A stretch of DNA of 13,013 bases from Bacilli bacterium (lineage in GTDB: Bacteria; Bacillota_I; Bacilli_A; ML615J-28; CAG-698), in assembly GCA_023228385.1 (NCBI GenBank), contig JALOBF010000030.1, positions 1 through 13,013 on the forward strand, given 5' to 3'. The notes under the pieces were generated by a model. The model was not told where the DNA came from. It saw nothing but the letters and a program-made list of their open reading frames with translations, and did not search any database. A program made the translations under genes and the position numbers. Positions 1 through 7,253 of the stretch are shown here, piece by piece; position 1 is the first letter of the stretch; every line of letters starts with the position of its first letter.

Positions 1-748
1 ATCTTTTTTTTGAAATTTCAAGATATTTCTCAATATTATCAATACCGATATATTTTCTATTGAGCATAGCACATGCTATTCCGGTAGTTCCACTACCGTT
101 AAAAGGATCTAATACTAAATCACCTTCTTCTGTAGAAGCCAAGATTACTCTTTGTAATAAATCCAACGGTTTTTGTGTCGGATGTTTTCCCTCTTTTTTT
201 TCTGAAGGTTTAGTTAAAGAAAATTCCCATACATCTTTCATTTGTTTATTTCGATTTATTTTCTTCATTAATTCATAGTTAAAATAATGTTTAGAATTGT
301 TTTTTTTAGCCCAAAGCACCGTTTCTGTGGAGTGAGTAAATGCTCGGCAAGATATATTAGGCGGAGGATTTAATTTTTTCCATATAATATTGTTAATGAT
401 AGTAAACCCTTCAAACTCCAAGGCCACGCCGATAGTATAAATATTATGAAAAGTGCCGCTAATCCAAATAGTTCCCTCTTCGGTAAGTAAATTTCTGCAT
501 AATCTAATCCAACGCCGATTATATTCTATCTTCTCACTTACATCGATTTCTTCATCCCATTCCGCCTTTTTTACGGATACCATCATACCGGAGTGGCATG
601 TAATACCATCACCTGATAAAAAATAAGGCGGATCAGCAAAAATCATATCAATAGTTTTATTTTCTATTTCTTCAAGTAAAACAAATGAATCTCCTTTGTA
701 AAGGGAAAAGTCATTATTTTTAAAATAAATATTGTTCTGAGATATCAC
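1..748 (-). CDS. dpnA: DpnA-like adenine-specific DNA methyltransferase, partial at its C-terminal end
   Basis: Second methyltransferase of a DpnII-type restriction-modification system. In the family it transfers a methyl group from SAM to the adenine N6 of GATC and can act on single-stranded DNA, which protects incoming transforming DNA. The frame is open from a GTG at 748-746 to the window edge, giving 249 residues; DpnA is about 268, so only the tail is missing. Motif IV DPPYFLSGDG is at residues 39-48 and the SAM-binding motif FNGSGTTG at 216-223. This order (IV, target recognition, I) marks the beta class. KHPTQKP, typical of these enzymes, is near residue 190. The GTG is chosen because AGGAGG lies six bases upstream, inside the stop codon region of the preceding dpnM-like gene. 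The 10-base gap suggests translational coupling. The cognate endonuclease gene probably follows beyond the left edge. Confidence 0.92.
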   Translation of the reverse strand, partial: MISQNNIYFKNNDFSLYKGDSFVLLEEIENKTIDMIFADPPYFLSGDGITCHSGMMVSVKKAEWDEEIDVSEKIEYNRRWIRLCRNLLTEEGTIWISGTFHNIYTIGVALEFEGFTIINNIIWKKLNPPPNISCRAFTHSTETVLWAKKNNSKHYFNYELMKKINRNKQMKDVWEFSLTKPSEKKEGKHPTQKPLDLLQRVILASTEEGDLVLDPFNGSGTTGIACAMLNRKYIGIDNIEKYLEISKKR

Positions 749-758
749 TATATTCCTC

Positions 759-1598
759 CTAGTAATTTGTTATTATAGTTTCTTCTACATTTCCTCGTCC
801 CTTTGAATCGGAGTTTATCATTCTTTTTGCTTTTACAATTTGTATATTATAGTCTTTATATAATTCATTAATAAATTGAGTATTATGATTGCTTAACATA
901 ACATGAATGCCTTTATCTGACAATTTCTTATATGTATTATATAAACGGATTTGATCTTGCTTTGTAAAATCGTGTTTTGAATAAGCAGTAAATGAATCTT
1001 TATCATCAAAAGAATCATACGGAGGGTCAAAATAGACAAAATCTCCTTTAGCAGCATTTTCTACCGCATCTGTAAAATCTCCTTCTAAGATAGTTACATC
1101 CGCTGTAATAAAATAACGATGTAATTTGGATATATTATCAAAATCATATGTATTAACTTTAGATTTTTTCCCAGAAGGCACATTAAAATATCCTTTGCTA
1201 TTTACCCGATACAATCCGTTAAAACAACTTTTATTTAAATAAATAACTCTTGCTGCTCTTTGCCAAATCGGGGTTATAAGAAAATCGGGTTTGCGATCTT
1301 CTTCTCGAACTTGGTAATAATATTCTTCTGAATGATGCCCTTCATGAAAATTTAATTCTTCAATCATTGATTTAAAATATTTTTTATTGGCTAGACATCT
1401 GTATATTGTTAATAACTCTTTATTAATATCATTAATGACTGCATAGTTAGGCAATAACTCAAATAATAAAGCACCACCTCCGACAAATGGTTCAAAATAT
1501 CGATTGTAATTATTAGGTATATGTTTAATTAATTTATCTATTAATTGTCTTTTTCCACCAGCCCACTTTACAATCGGCTTAGCATTCATTTTTTTCAT
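759..1598 (-). CDS. dpnM: DpnM/Dam-family (D12 class) GATC adenine methyltransferase
   Basis: Double-strand GATC adenine-N6 methyltransferase of a DpnII/MboI-type system; it protects host DNA from the partner endonuclease. It has 279 residues, normal for the family. The N-terminal SAM motif KWAGGKRQ is at residues 11-18, the FEPFVGGGALLF block at 35-46, and the catalytic motif IV FDPPY at 190-194, so motif I precedes IV as in the alpha (D12) class. The FNGLYRVNSKGYFNVPSGK segment (126-144) and LSNHNTQFINELY near the end resemble M.DpnM closely as I remember it. The first ATG (1598) lies only a base or two from the AGAGAGG element; the ATG at 1589 is about 10 bases from it and may be the true start, giving 276 residues. 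Order dpnM then dpnA matches the DpnII operon. The region is AT-rich and next to an IS remnant, which fits horizontal acquisition. Confidence 0.94.
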   Translation of the reverse strand: MKKMNAKPIVKWAGGKRQLIDKLIKHIPNNYNRYFEPFVGGGALLFELLPNYAVINDINKELLTIYRCLANKKYFKSMIEELNFHEGHHSEEYYYQVREEDRKPDFLITPIWQRAARVIYLNKSCFNGLYRVNSKGYFNVPSGKKSKVNTYDFDNISKLHRYFITADVTILEGDFTDAVENAAKGDFVYFDPPYDSFDDKDSFTAYSKHDFTKQDQIRLYNTYKKLSDKGIHVMLSNHNTQFINELYKDYNIQIVKAKRMINSDSKGRGNVEETIITNY

Positions 1599-1625
1599 TC
1601 CTCTCTTTAAGTAATAAATATATTC

Positions 1626-1654
1626 ATTATAATAATTATATCATAATTTTTCAA
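1626..1654 (-). promoter_or_regulatory. Promoter of the dpnM-dpnA operon
   Basis: On the minus strand TTGAAA (1654-1649) and TATAAT (1631-1626) are separated by exactly 17 bases, close to the sigma-A consensus. The predicted start falls near 1619, leaving a leader of about 20-30 bases before the dpnM-like start. Confidence 0.8.
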
Positions 1655-1709
1655 AAGTTTACATTTTTTTTATGACAATAATTGAAAAAATAATTTAAAG
1701 TAATTTCAC

Positions 1710-1732
1710 AATTTTAGATGAATTATTGTATA
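1710..1732. repeat. Direct repeat, copy 1, resembling the tRNA-Leu promoter region
   Basis: These 23 bases match 2472-2494 at 22 positions, including an uninterrupted 17-base core (1716-1732 versus 2478-2494). The second copy is the spacer and start of the -10 box of the tRNA promoter. Here the -10 is degraded to TATACC and no RNA gene follows. The two copies flank the IS66 remnant, about 760 bp apart. This is far too long to be the 8-bp target duplication known for IS66. Confidence 0.75.
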
Positions 1733-1758
1733 CCCGAATTTTGCAATTCATAAAATGT

Positions 1759-1800
1759 AAAAAGGGCACAATTAGGATTTTAAGTTCTGCATTGGCCCTT
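1759..1800 (-). terminator. Hairpin with T-run, probable terminator read leftward
   Basis: On the minus strand AAGGGC-CAAT (1800-1791) pairs with ATTG-T-GCCCTT (1772-1762), ten base pairs with one bulged T and an 18-base loop, followed by TTTTT (1763-1759). As a leftward terminator it would insulate the methylase promoter from transcription arriving from the right. No leftward gene feeding it is visible, so the upstream unit may be lost. The loop is long for a canonical terminator. Confidence 0.5.
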
Positions 1801-1947
1801 ACATTCGGTTTTGCTTTTTTTGTGATTTACTATAGTTTTAAATTTTTATACTTTTTTAATCCGGATTCATAATTTATGCTCTATCTAATTGTTAATAGGC
1901 ATACTGTTTTATAAGTTTTCTAATGAAGGCAAAAAAAGTATAATTAT

Positions 1948-2286
1948 ATGCAAACGCTTACTCCATTAGTTATCATATTACGAAATGCTAACTTCCCATA
2001 TTTAAAGAATTATCTAGAAGATGGAAGATTAGAGATAGATAATAATCGCGCCGAGAGAATGATGAAATCATTTGTAATTGGAAGGAAGAACTTTTTATTC
2101 TGTTTCACCGAAAATGGAGCCGAAACATCAAGTATACTGTATAGTATTATTGAAACCAGTTATGCGAATGACATCAAAGTTGAGGAATATCTAACATATT
2201 TATTTGATATGCTTCCAAATATAAATAAAGATGAACAATCCTTAAGTAAATTACTTCCTTATAGTAAAGAATTACCCCAACATTAA
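1948..2286 (+). pseudogene. IS66-family transposase (TnpC), C-terminal remnant
   Basis: The 112-residue frame carries the C-terminal signature of IS66-type DDE transposases: YLEDGRLEIDNNRAER (around residues 22-37), the catalytic-Glu region with NNRAER, then VIGRKNFLF and ILYSIIETSYAN, ending in YLTYLFDMLP. IS66 transposases are about 500 residues, so roughly the first four fifths are absent. No ribosome binding site precedes the first ATG and an in-frame TGA lies at 1924-1926, so this is a decayed fragment and not a working gene. The right end of the element survives downstream (terminator at 2308, terminal repeat at 2361-2371), but the left end and the accessory genes tnpA and tnpB are missing. 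Mobilisation in cis is therefore not possible. Confidence 0.9.
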
Positions 2287-2307
2287 AAACAAAACCATAA
2301 AAATCCG

Positions 2308-2343
2308 AACTAATCATACCATTTTAACATGATTAGTTTTTTT
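2308..2343 (+). terminator. Intrinsic terminator after the IS66 fragment
   Basis: A perfect 10-base-pair stem, AACTAATCAT (2308-2317) with ATGATTAGTT (2329-2338), with an 11-base loop, followed by a run of T to 2343. It lies 22 bases after the transposase stop codon and would end its transcript. Confidence 0.75.
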
Positions 2344-2360
2344 ATACATACGTCGTATAT

Positions 2361-2371
2361 TTGACGCTTAC
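2361..2371. repeat. Right terminal inverted repeat of the IS66 element
   Basis: TTGACGCTTAC ends at 2371. IS66-family elements characteristically have ends reading GTAAGCG inward, so this is the expected right tip, about 85 bases after the transposase stop. No matching left tip is found in the window, consistent with a truncated copy. Confidence 0.65.
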
Positions 2372-2467
2372 GTTAAAATTATATATATTTTATTTATAAT
2401 ATCAATTTACATAATGATATAATAAAAAAATCTGTTAATATATTATGATTATTTCATCAAAAAAATC

Positions 2468-2496
2468 TTGAAATTTAAGATGAATTATTGTATAAT
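2468..2496 (+). promoter_or_regulatory. Promoter of the tRNA-Leu operon
   Basis: TTGAAA (2468-2473) and TATAAT (2491-2496) with a 17-base spacer. The predicted start is around 2503, only a few bases before the first mature tRNA, as is usual for stable-RNA promoters. The region 2472-2494 is the second copy of the direct repeat also seen at 1710-1732. Confidence 0.85.
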
Positions 2497-2506
2497 ATTA
2501 TAGTAT

Positions 2507-2592
2507 GCCACTGTGTTGAAACAGGTAGACAAACTTGACTCAAAATCAAGCGCCCACAAAGCGTGCCGGTTCGAATCCGGCCAGTGGCACCA
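2507..2592 (+). tRNA. tRNA-Leu, anticodon CAA
   Basis: The 86-base gene folds as a class II tRNA. The acceptor stem GCCACTG pairs with CAGTGGC, followed by encoded ACCA. The anticodon stem is CTTGA/TCAAG with loop CTCAAAA, giving anticodon CAA (reads UUG). The long variable arm is CGC...GCG, and the T arm GCCGG-TTCGAAT-CCGGC is perfect. The D loop contains the GGTAGAC segment typical of leucine tRNAs. It lies 7 bases before a second tRNA-Leu. Confidence 0.96.
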
Positions 2593-2599
2593 TAAATAT

Positions 2600-2686
2600 G
2601 CGGCTATGGCGGAATAGGTAGACGCGCTACTTTGAGGGGGTAGTGTCCTTACGGATGTGTGAATTCGAGTTTCACTAGCCGCACCA
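2600..2686 (+). tRNA. tRNA-Leu, anticodon GAG
   Basis: The 87-base class II tRNA has acceptor GCGGCTA paired with TAGCCGC and encoded ACCA. The anticodon stem is CTACT/GGTAG with one G-T pair, loop TTGAGGG, anticodon GAG (reads CUC/CUU). The variable arm is TCC-TTAC-GGA and the T arm is GTGAA-TTCGAGT-TTCAC. It is co-transcribed with the preceding tRNA-Leu(CAA). The short open frame antisense to both tRNAs is a shadow. Confidence 0.96.
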
Positions 2687-2701
2687 ATCATGAAAACATC
2701 T

Positions 2702-2722
2702 AAGCTGATTTCTCAGTTTTTT
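2702..2722 (+). terminator. Intrinsic terminator of the tRNA operon
   Basis: AAGCTGA (2702-2708) pairs with TCAGTTT (2713-2719), one G-T pair and a four-base TTTC loop, running into a T tract to 2722. It sits 15 bases after the second tRNA. Confidence 0.6.
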
Positions 2723-2727
2723 ATTAA

Positions 2728-2754
2728 AAAACGACAGAATTACTCTGTCGTTTT
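2728..2754. terminator. Bidirectional terminator overlapping the mgtC stop codon
   Basis: An 11-base-pair perfect stem, AAAACGACAGA (2728-2738) with TCTGTCGTTTT (2744-2754), and an ATTAC loop. Read leftward it ends in a run of T (complement of 2726-2730) and closes the pdp-exporter-mgtC operon. Read rightward it also ends in T and backs up the tRNA terminator. The stem includes most of the mgtC stop codon TAA (2755-2753). Confidence 0.85.
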
Positions 2755-3472
2755 ATGCTTCTTGGATCTCATATACATATTCAAGTTTGGACACCTGATC
2801 CATTACATCCGAGAAGTTTCTCGTTTTTGGTAAACTGAAATAAATAATTGATTCTTTTAACTGTTTGTTTTGTTGAATCGATTTATTGACTAAGAAACTT
2901 TTTCTGACGATTACGCCTTGTGAGGCAAGATTATCAAAGAGTTGCTTTTCATACTGCTCTTCAAAAACAATCATAATTCTTTGAACTTTCTTGGTTTTGG
3001 TTAGTTTTTCGCCTAAACGGCGGGAAAGCATCGTAATGGGAAGAATGATTACAACAGTAACCCCGGCAATTACATAATTGTTTAAGCCGCCGGTTCCGAT
3101 TAAAAGACCAACCCCGGATACTAACCATAACATAGCCGCCGTCGTTACTCCTCTCACCTGAAAACGATTATGAATAATCGCACCGGCTCCGAGAAAGCCG
3201 ATTCCGCTTACAACTGCTGCAATAATTCGTCCTTGGTCAGCAGTAATAGCATTAATAACAGACGGGCTATTTTCGGCATAGTATTCCGCCATTCTAAGAG
3301 CTTCATTAACAATGTTTTGCTGAAGAATAGCGATTAAACAACTGCCGATACATACCAAGGTAAATGTAAAAAAGCCGGCCGGTTTGTTTTTGATTTCTCT
3401 TTCATAGCCGATTGCCGCGCCGACGATGGCGGCAGCAATAACTCTTAGTATTTGTTCTAATAATAATGTCAT
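2753..3472 (-). CDS. mgtC: MgtC/SapB-family inner-membrane protein
   Basis: Integral membrane protein of the MgtC/SapB family, implicated in survival at low magnesium and, in Salmonella, in intracellular growth and control of ATP synthase; the family's molecular role in Gram-positives is unclear. It has 239 residues. The N-terminal half holds about four to five membrane helices (roughly 5-22, 37-52, 83-101, 111-128, 134-150), with the family signatures GYEREIKNKPAG (22-33), VSGIGFLGAGAII (88-100) and RGVTTAAMLW (107-116). A soluble C-terminal domain of about 80 residues follows, as in full-length MgtC. The arginine-threonine-histidine usually following KPAG is FTF-like here, a divergence to note. 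The start lies 9 bases after the upstream ABC gene, whose stop codon overlaps the TAGGAGGG ribosome binding site, so the two are coupled. This is the last gene of the operon. Confidence 0.9.
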   Translation of the reverse strand: MTLLLEQILRVIAAAIVGAAIGYEREIKNKPAGFFTFTLVCIGSCLIAILQQNIVNEALRMAEYYAENSPSVINAITADQGRIIAAVVSGIGFLGAGAIIHNRFQVRGVTTAAMLWLVSGVGLLIGTGGLNNYVIAGVTVVIILPITMLSRRLGEKLTKTKKVQRIMIVFEEQYEKQLFDNLASQGVIVRKSFLVNKSIQQNKQLKESIIYFSLPKTRNFSDVMDQVSKLEYVYEIQEA

Positions 3473-3481
3473 ATATCCCTC

Positions 3482-5500
3482 CTAATTCAATGCGTCATAC
3501 ATCGCCCGATAAATACCATCTTCATTTTGATATAGTTCATGATGATTACCGGATTCGGTAATTCGACCTTCATCCATAACATAGATAACATCGGCATTTT
3601 TAATGGTCGAAAGACGATGGGCAATAACAATCGTCGTTCGGCTTTGCGAAAGAACCGTAAATGCTTTTTGTATCAGCATTTCGGTTTCGCTGTCAATATT
3701 AGCGGTCGCTTCATCGAGAATAATAACCGACGGATTACGGAGCAGAATTCGCGCAAACGCAACTAATTGTTTTTCGCCGGTCGATAAATTATCACCCATA
3801 TAAGAAACTTTGGTATGAATTCCTTCACGATAATCGCTTATGAATTTATCGGCACCGATAATTCTTAATGTTTCAATGACAACCTCATCGGGAATGTCGA
3901 GTCCCAAAGTAATATTACTTTTAATTGTTCCTTCAAAAATCGCCGGATCTTGCAATATGATTCCAATATTGCTGCGAATATCTTGTTTTGAATACTCGGT
4001 ATAATCAACACCGTCAATATAAATACTGCCTTCTTCAATATCATAAAAACGTTCAAGCAAATTCATTAAAGTACTTTTTCCCGATCCGGTGGCGCCGACC
4101 AATCCGATAAATTGCCCGGCTTTAATTTTTATCGAAACATCGTTTAAAACATAATGCTCATCGTAGCGAAATCTAATATTGCGAAAATCAATATCGCCTT
4201 TGAATTTAACACCCGTCACCGGCCCGAGACCGGTGTCTTCCTCTTTATCTAAAAATTCAAATACGCGTGATGCGGAAACGAGCGAATCCTCAAGCGAATT
4301 TAAATTGCTGAAGATATCGGAAATCGGCCCCATCAATTTTCCTAAGTATTCAATATAGACAAATATAGTCGTTCCGACAACAACTATTTCTGCGGAAAAA
4401 TATTGCATACCGAAATAAACCAAAATTAAAACAATAATCAAACGATAAATTAAATTCAACATTTGATATCCGAACAAAGTATTAATCCGTAAATGTTTTA
4501 ATTTAGTATCATAGTTTTCAACTAAAAGCTGATCATATTCATCAGTCATCTGTTCTTCTTTATTAAAGATTTGGATAATACCGACTCCATTAACAAACTC
4601 AGCTAATTTACCGTTAATCCGTGAATTCATTTCTCTGATACTGTGATTATAGGCATTAACAATCCTGCGATAAACACTCATCCAAAGGTAAATTAAAGGA
4701 AAAGCCACAAAAGTCAACAAAGCCAATTTCCAGTCAAGATAAAAGAAACCCACATAAATCATTACCAAAGATACACAAGCGCTGGCAATCGAAAATACCA
4801 CTTCATACAAGCCTCTGACTCCTTCGGTATCATATACGGTTTTGGAAACGATTTTACCGGAAGGCTCCGTGGAAAAATAAGCAATCGGTAACCGATTAAG
4901 CTTTTGGAACATATGTTTACGCATATCAAGCGATAAACGTAAGGCCGAAGTCGTAAATGCGATTCGTTGAATATATCGTGCCAGTAAAATTATAATTGAA
5001 ACAGCGGCATAAAGAATAATCATTAAACGAATCGGTCGGACCGACGGCGTAAAAAATAAAAGCATATCATCTTTTGAAAGCTTATGATAATCAACTTCAT
5101 AAGTTTCTTTATTACTCTTTTCAATAACCGCCTTTTCCGCAATCTCTAAAATATTGTCTTTATCGGAAATCTCACCAAAGAGCCATAAATAACCGTCTTT
5201 ATAATAACGGATTGTATACTTAGATCCTTCAACCGTACCGTCATCTTTTACATAGAGTTTACCGTCATAAAATACCGTTTTATCCGTTTTGGTTTCCACT
5301 TCAACCCAAACCGTGGTAACTCCCGCCAATTCATCGTCAATAACCCGTTTAATAATCAGCGGCTGAGCAATTTCTAGAACAGAAAAAATAAATAAAAACA
5401 AAAGCGAAACAATCAGCAACAATTTACTCTTAAGAGCATATTTAAAAACCCGTAAAAAGATTTTTCCGGTAGAAAGATAAGACGGTTTCTTATGTTTCAT
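3482..5500 (-). CDS. bmrD: BmrD/YheH-like subunit of a heterodimeric ABC multidrug exporter, with extracellular domain
   Basis: Half-transporter with fused membrane and ATPase domains; with the preceding gene product it should form a heterodimeric type IV exporter for drugs or lipophilic compounds. It has 672 residues, against about 585 for an ordinary half-transporter. The excess is a hydrophilic insert at about 58-155 between helix 1 (27-48) and helix 2 (157-176), matching the extracellular domain known for BmrD. Further helices lie around 235-275 and 345-392. In the ATPase: Walker A GATGSGKS (469-476), Q-loop Gln517, Walker B VIILDE with catalytic Glu597, and H-loop His628. The signature is LSTGE (572-576) instead of LSGGQ, so it would form the degenerate site. 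Its start overlaps the end of the partner gene by 11 bases, preceded by GGAGGT, which implies coupled translation in near-equal amounts. Confidence 0.93.
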   Translation of the reverse strand: MKHKKPSYLSTGKIFLRVFKYALKSKLLLIVSLLFLFIFSVLEIAQPLIIKRVIDDELAGVTTVWVEVETKTDKTVFYDGKLYVKDDGTVEGSKYTIRYYKDGYLWLFGEISDKDNILEIAEKAVIEKSNKETYEVDYHKLSKDDMLLFFTPSVRPIRLMIILYAAVSIIILLARYIQRIAFTTSALRLSLDMRKHMFQKLNRLPIAYFSTEPSGKIVSKTVYDTEGVRGLYEVVFSIASACVSLVMIYVGFFYLDWKLALLTFVAFPLIYLWMSVYRRIVNAYNHSIREMNSRINGKLAEFVNGVGIIQIFNKEEQMTDEYDQLLVENYDTKLKHLRINTLFGYQMLNLIYRLIIVLILVYFGMQYFSAEIVVVGTTIFVYIEYLGKLMGPISDIFSNLNSLEDSLVSASRVFEFLDKEEDTGLGPVTGVKFKGDIDFRNIRFRYDEHYVLNDVSIKIKAGQFIGLVGATGSGKSTLMNLLERFYDIEEGSIYIDGVDYTEYSKQDIRSNIGIILQDPAIFEGTIKSNITLGLDIPDEVVIETLRIIGADKFISDYREGIHTKVSYMGDNLSTGEKQLVAFARILLRNPSVIILDEATANIDSETEMLIQKAFTVLSQSRTTIVIAHRLSTIKNADVIYVMDEGRITESGNHHELYQNEDGIYRAMYDALN

Positions 5501-7235
5501 CTTCTACCTCCATTTGTTGCATAAGGTACTGTTCATAATACCACTTGCGATTATTCATCAGTTCCTGATGCGTCCCTTGTTCCACTATTTTTCCCCGATC
5601 AAGCACAATTATTTTATCGCTGTTTTCAATAACCGATAATCGATGCGAACAAATAATATTGGTTCGGTCTTTACGATATTCTTTTAAGTTTTCAATAATG
5701 TTTTTTTCAGTCATCCCGTCAACTGCCGATAATGAATCATCAAAAATCAGGATATCGGCATTTTTAAGAAAGGCCCGGGCAATGGACAACCGTTGTTTTT
5801 GCCCGCCGGACAAAGTTACTCCGGCTTCGCCGACAATAGTCTCCAGTCCATTTTCTAAAAACGGTAAATCTTTTTCAAAATCAGCCAAACGAATAGCCTC
5901 ATCTAGCGAAAGAGCGGTTTTATCGCTTTTACCCAACATTAAGTTCTCAAGCACGGTTCGTGAAAACAAAGAATGTTCTTGAGGAACATAAGCGATATTG
6001 CGACGAATACTTTCCTTTTTATAATCACTGATAATCTGATTATTAATGTAAATACTGCCGGCCGTAATGGGATAAGAACGGAGCAACTGTTTTACCAATG
6101 TGGTTTTACCGCTCCCGGTTTTTCCGACAATCCCCAAAGTTTCCCCGCGCCGCAGCATCAAATTAATATCTTCAATCGTATAGTTTTTATCATCGGGGTA
6201 ACGGAAAGAAAGATTTCGAAATTCGATCGTTTCAACGCCGTCGAGTTCAATCGCTTTTGGTTTATCGATAATCGTCGGCTCGTTATCCATAACTTCATTT
6301 AAGCGATCAAAGGAAACATGGCTTTGGGCAAACCGAGTGATTTGATTGCCCAATCTAAATAACGGGTTTGCAAACATATGTAAATAGAGATTAAAGGTAA
6401 TAAGATTGCCGACCGTAAAATCAAGCTGATGAGTAATCAGATAAGCGCCGTAACCGAGGGCAATTCCCTGACTGATTAAGGTAATCATCCGGAAAGAAGG
6501 AATAAACAAAGCCTGCATCGAGACCGCTTTGCGCTCGGTATAAAACACATCGGTAGCATTGGCGCTCAACTTCGCTTCATCATCCTTCTCTTTCACAAAT
6601 CCTCTTACCAATTTTACATGGTTAACGCTTTCCATCGCAATATTATTTAAATGCGATACCTTAACGCGAACTTGTTTCCAATTGTCGACAATTTTCGGTC
6701 TTAAATACATAACCAATGCCGTAATTAAAGGGAGAGGAATAATCGAAAACAAAGTCAGCGATAAATTAAGCCTAACCATTAAAATAAAAGAAATAATAAG
6801 CATCATTATTGTATCAATGAAATTAAACAAGAGATAAGTCGATACATGAGAAATCATCCATGTGTCGCCCGTAGCTCGGTTCATTAAATCACCGGGATGA
6901 TAATCTTCAAAAAAATCGCCGTCTTGTTTAAATATGTTGATAATAAATCTTTTTTTCAGCTGATAATATAATTCGTGATATAGTTTACCCGCACACCGCT
7001 CTTTAATCAAGCCGGTAACATAAATAATAATGCTGGCTGCTGCCATGGAAATACATAATTTAACGGCAGTCTGTTTTGTTAGGTCTTTCTGGACAATTCG
7101 GTCAATAATATTACCGATATAATTAGGCGGTAAAGTTACGGCATAAGTTAAGATAAGGGTAAAAATCAAGACCAAAAGAAATTTGTACCACTCTTTTCTA
7201 AAGAACCAACCAAGTTCTTTAAATATTCGGGACAT
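5490..7235 (-). CDS. bmrC: BmrC/YheI-like subunit of a heterodimeric ABC multidrug exporter
   Basis: Partner half-transporter of 581 residues. Six membrane helices fall around 17-36, 60-78, 134-153, 158-178, 244-266 and 275-295. The ATPase domain has Walker A GKTGSGKT (371-378), Q-loop Gln419, canonical signature LSGGQ (475-479), Walker B ILIFDD (495-500) and H-loop His531. The residue after the Walker B aspartate is Asp500 where the catalytic Glu should be, so this subunit's own nucleotide site is degenerate while its intact signature completes the active site of the other subunit. That division of labour is the hallmark of heterodimeric exporters such as BmrCD, LmrCD and TM287/288. The gene begins 18 bases after the pdp stop with a GAGGAGAT ribosome binding site, and overlaps the next gene by 11 bases. 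The substrate cannot be predicted from sequence. Confidence 0.93.
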   Translation of the reverse strand: MSRIFKELGWFFRKEWYKFLLVLIFTLILTYAVTLPPNYIGNIIDRIVQKDLTKQTAVKLCISMAAASIIIYVTGLIKERCAGKLYHELYYQLKKRFIINIFKQDGDFFEDYHPGDLMNRATGDTWMISHVSTYLLFNFIDTIMMLIISFILMVRLNLSLTLFSIIPLPLITALVMYLRPKIVDNWKQVRVKVSHLNNIAMESVNHVKLVRGFVKEKDDEAKLSANATDVFYTERKAVSMQALFIPSFRMITLISQGIALGYGAYLITHQLDFTVGNLITFNLYLHMFANPLFRLGNQITRFAQSHVSFDRLNEVMDNEPTIIDKPKAIELDGVETIEFRNLSFRYPDDKNYTIEDINLMLRRGETLGIVGKTGSGKTTLVKQLLRSYPITAGSIYINNQIISDYKKESIRRNIAYVPQEHSLFSRTVLENLMLGKSDKTALSLDEAIRLADFEKDLPFLENGLETIVGEAGVTLSGGQKQRLSIARAFLKNADILIFDDSLSAVDGMTEKNIIENLKEYRKDRTNIICSHRLSVIENSDKIIVLDRGKIVEQGTHQELMNNRKWYYEQYLMQQMEVEDET

Positions 7236-7253
7236 ATCTCCTCACTCCGTTTA

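Larger units (their letters stand above)
1655..1947. other. AT-rich intergenic stretch between the methylase promoter and the IS66 fragment
   Basis: No convincing open frame is seen on either strand. It contains one copy of a tRNA-promoter-like direct repeat (1710-1732) and one GC-containing hairpin (1762-1800), annotated separately. From 1801 to 1947 only AT-rich sequence with many stops is visible. This may include decayed IS66 sequence, but no transposase peptide is recognisable in any frame upstream of about 1950, and no left IS66 end (GTAAGCG) is present. Confidence 0.6.

Noticed and set aside
2485..2691. 68-codon minus-strand open frame across the tRNA pair
   Set aside because: It is the antisense of two well-folded tRNA-Leu genes with their own promoter; no ribosome binding site or protein-like features.
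5659..6837. Plus-strand open frames opposite the ABC exporter gene
   Set aside because: Antisense shadows of a complete, motif-bearing coding sequence; no independent support.
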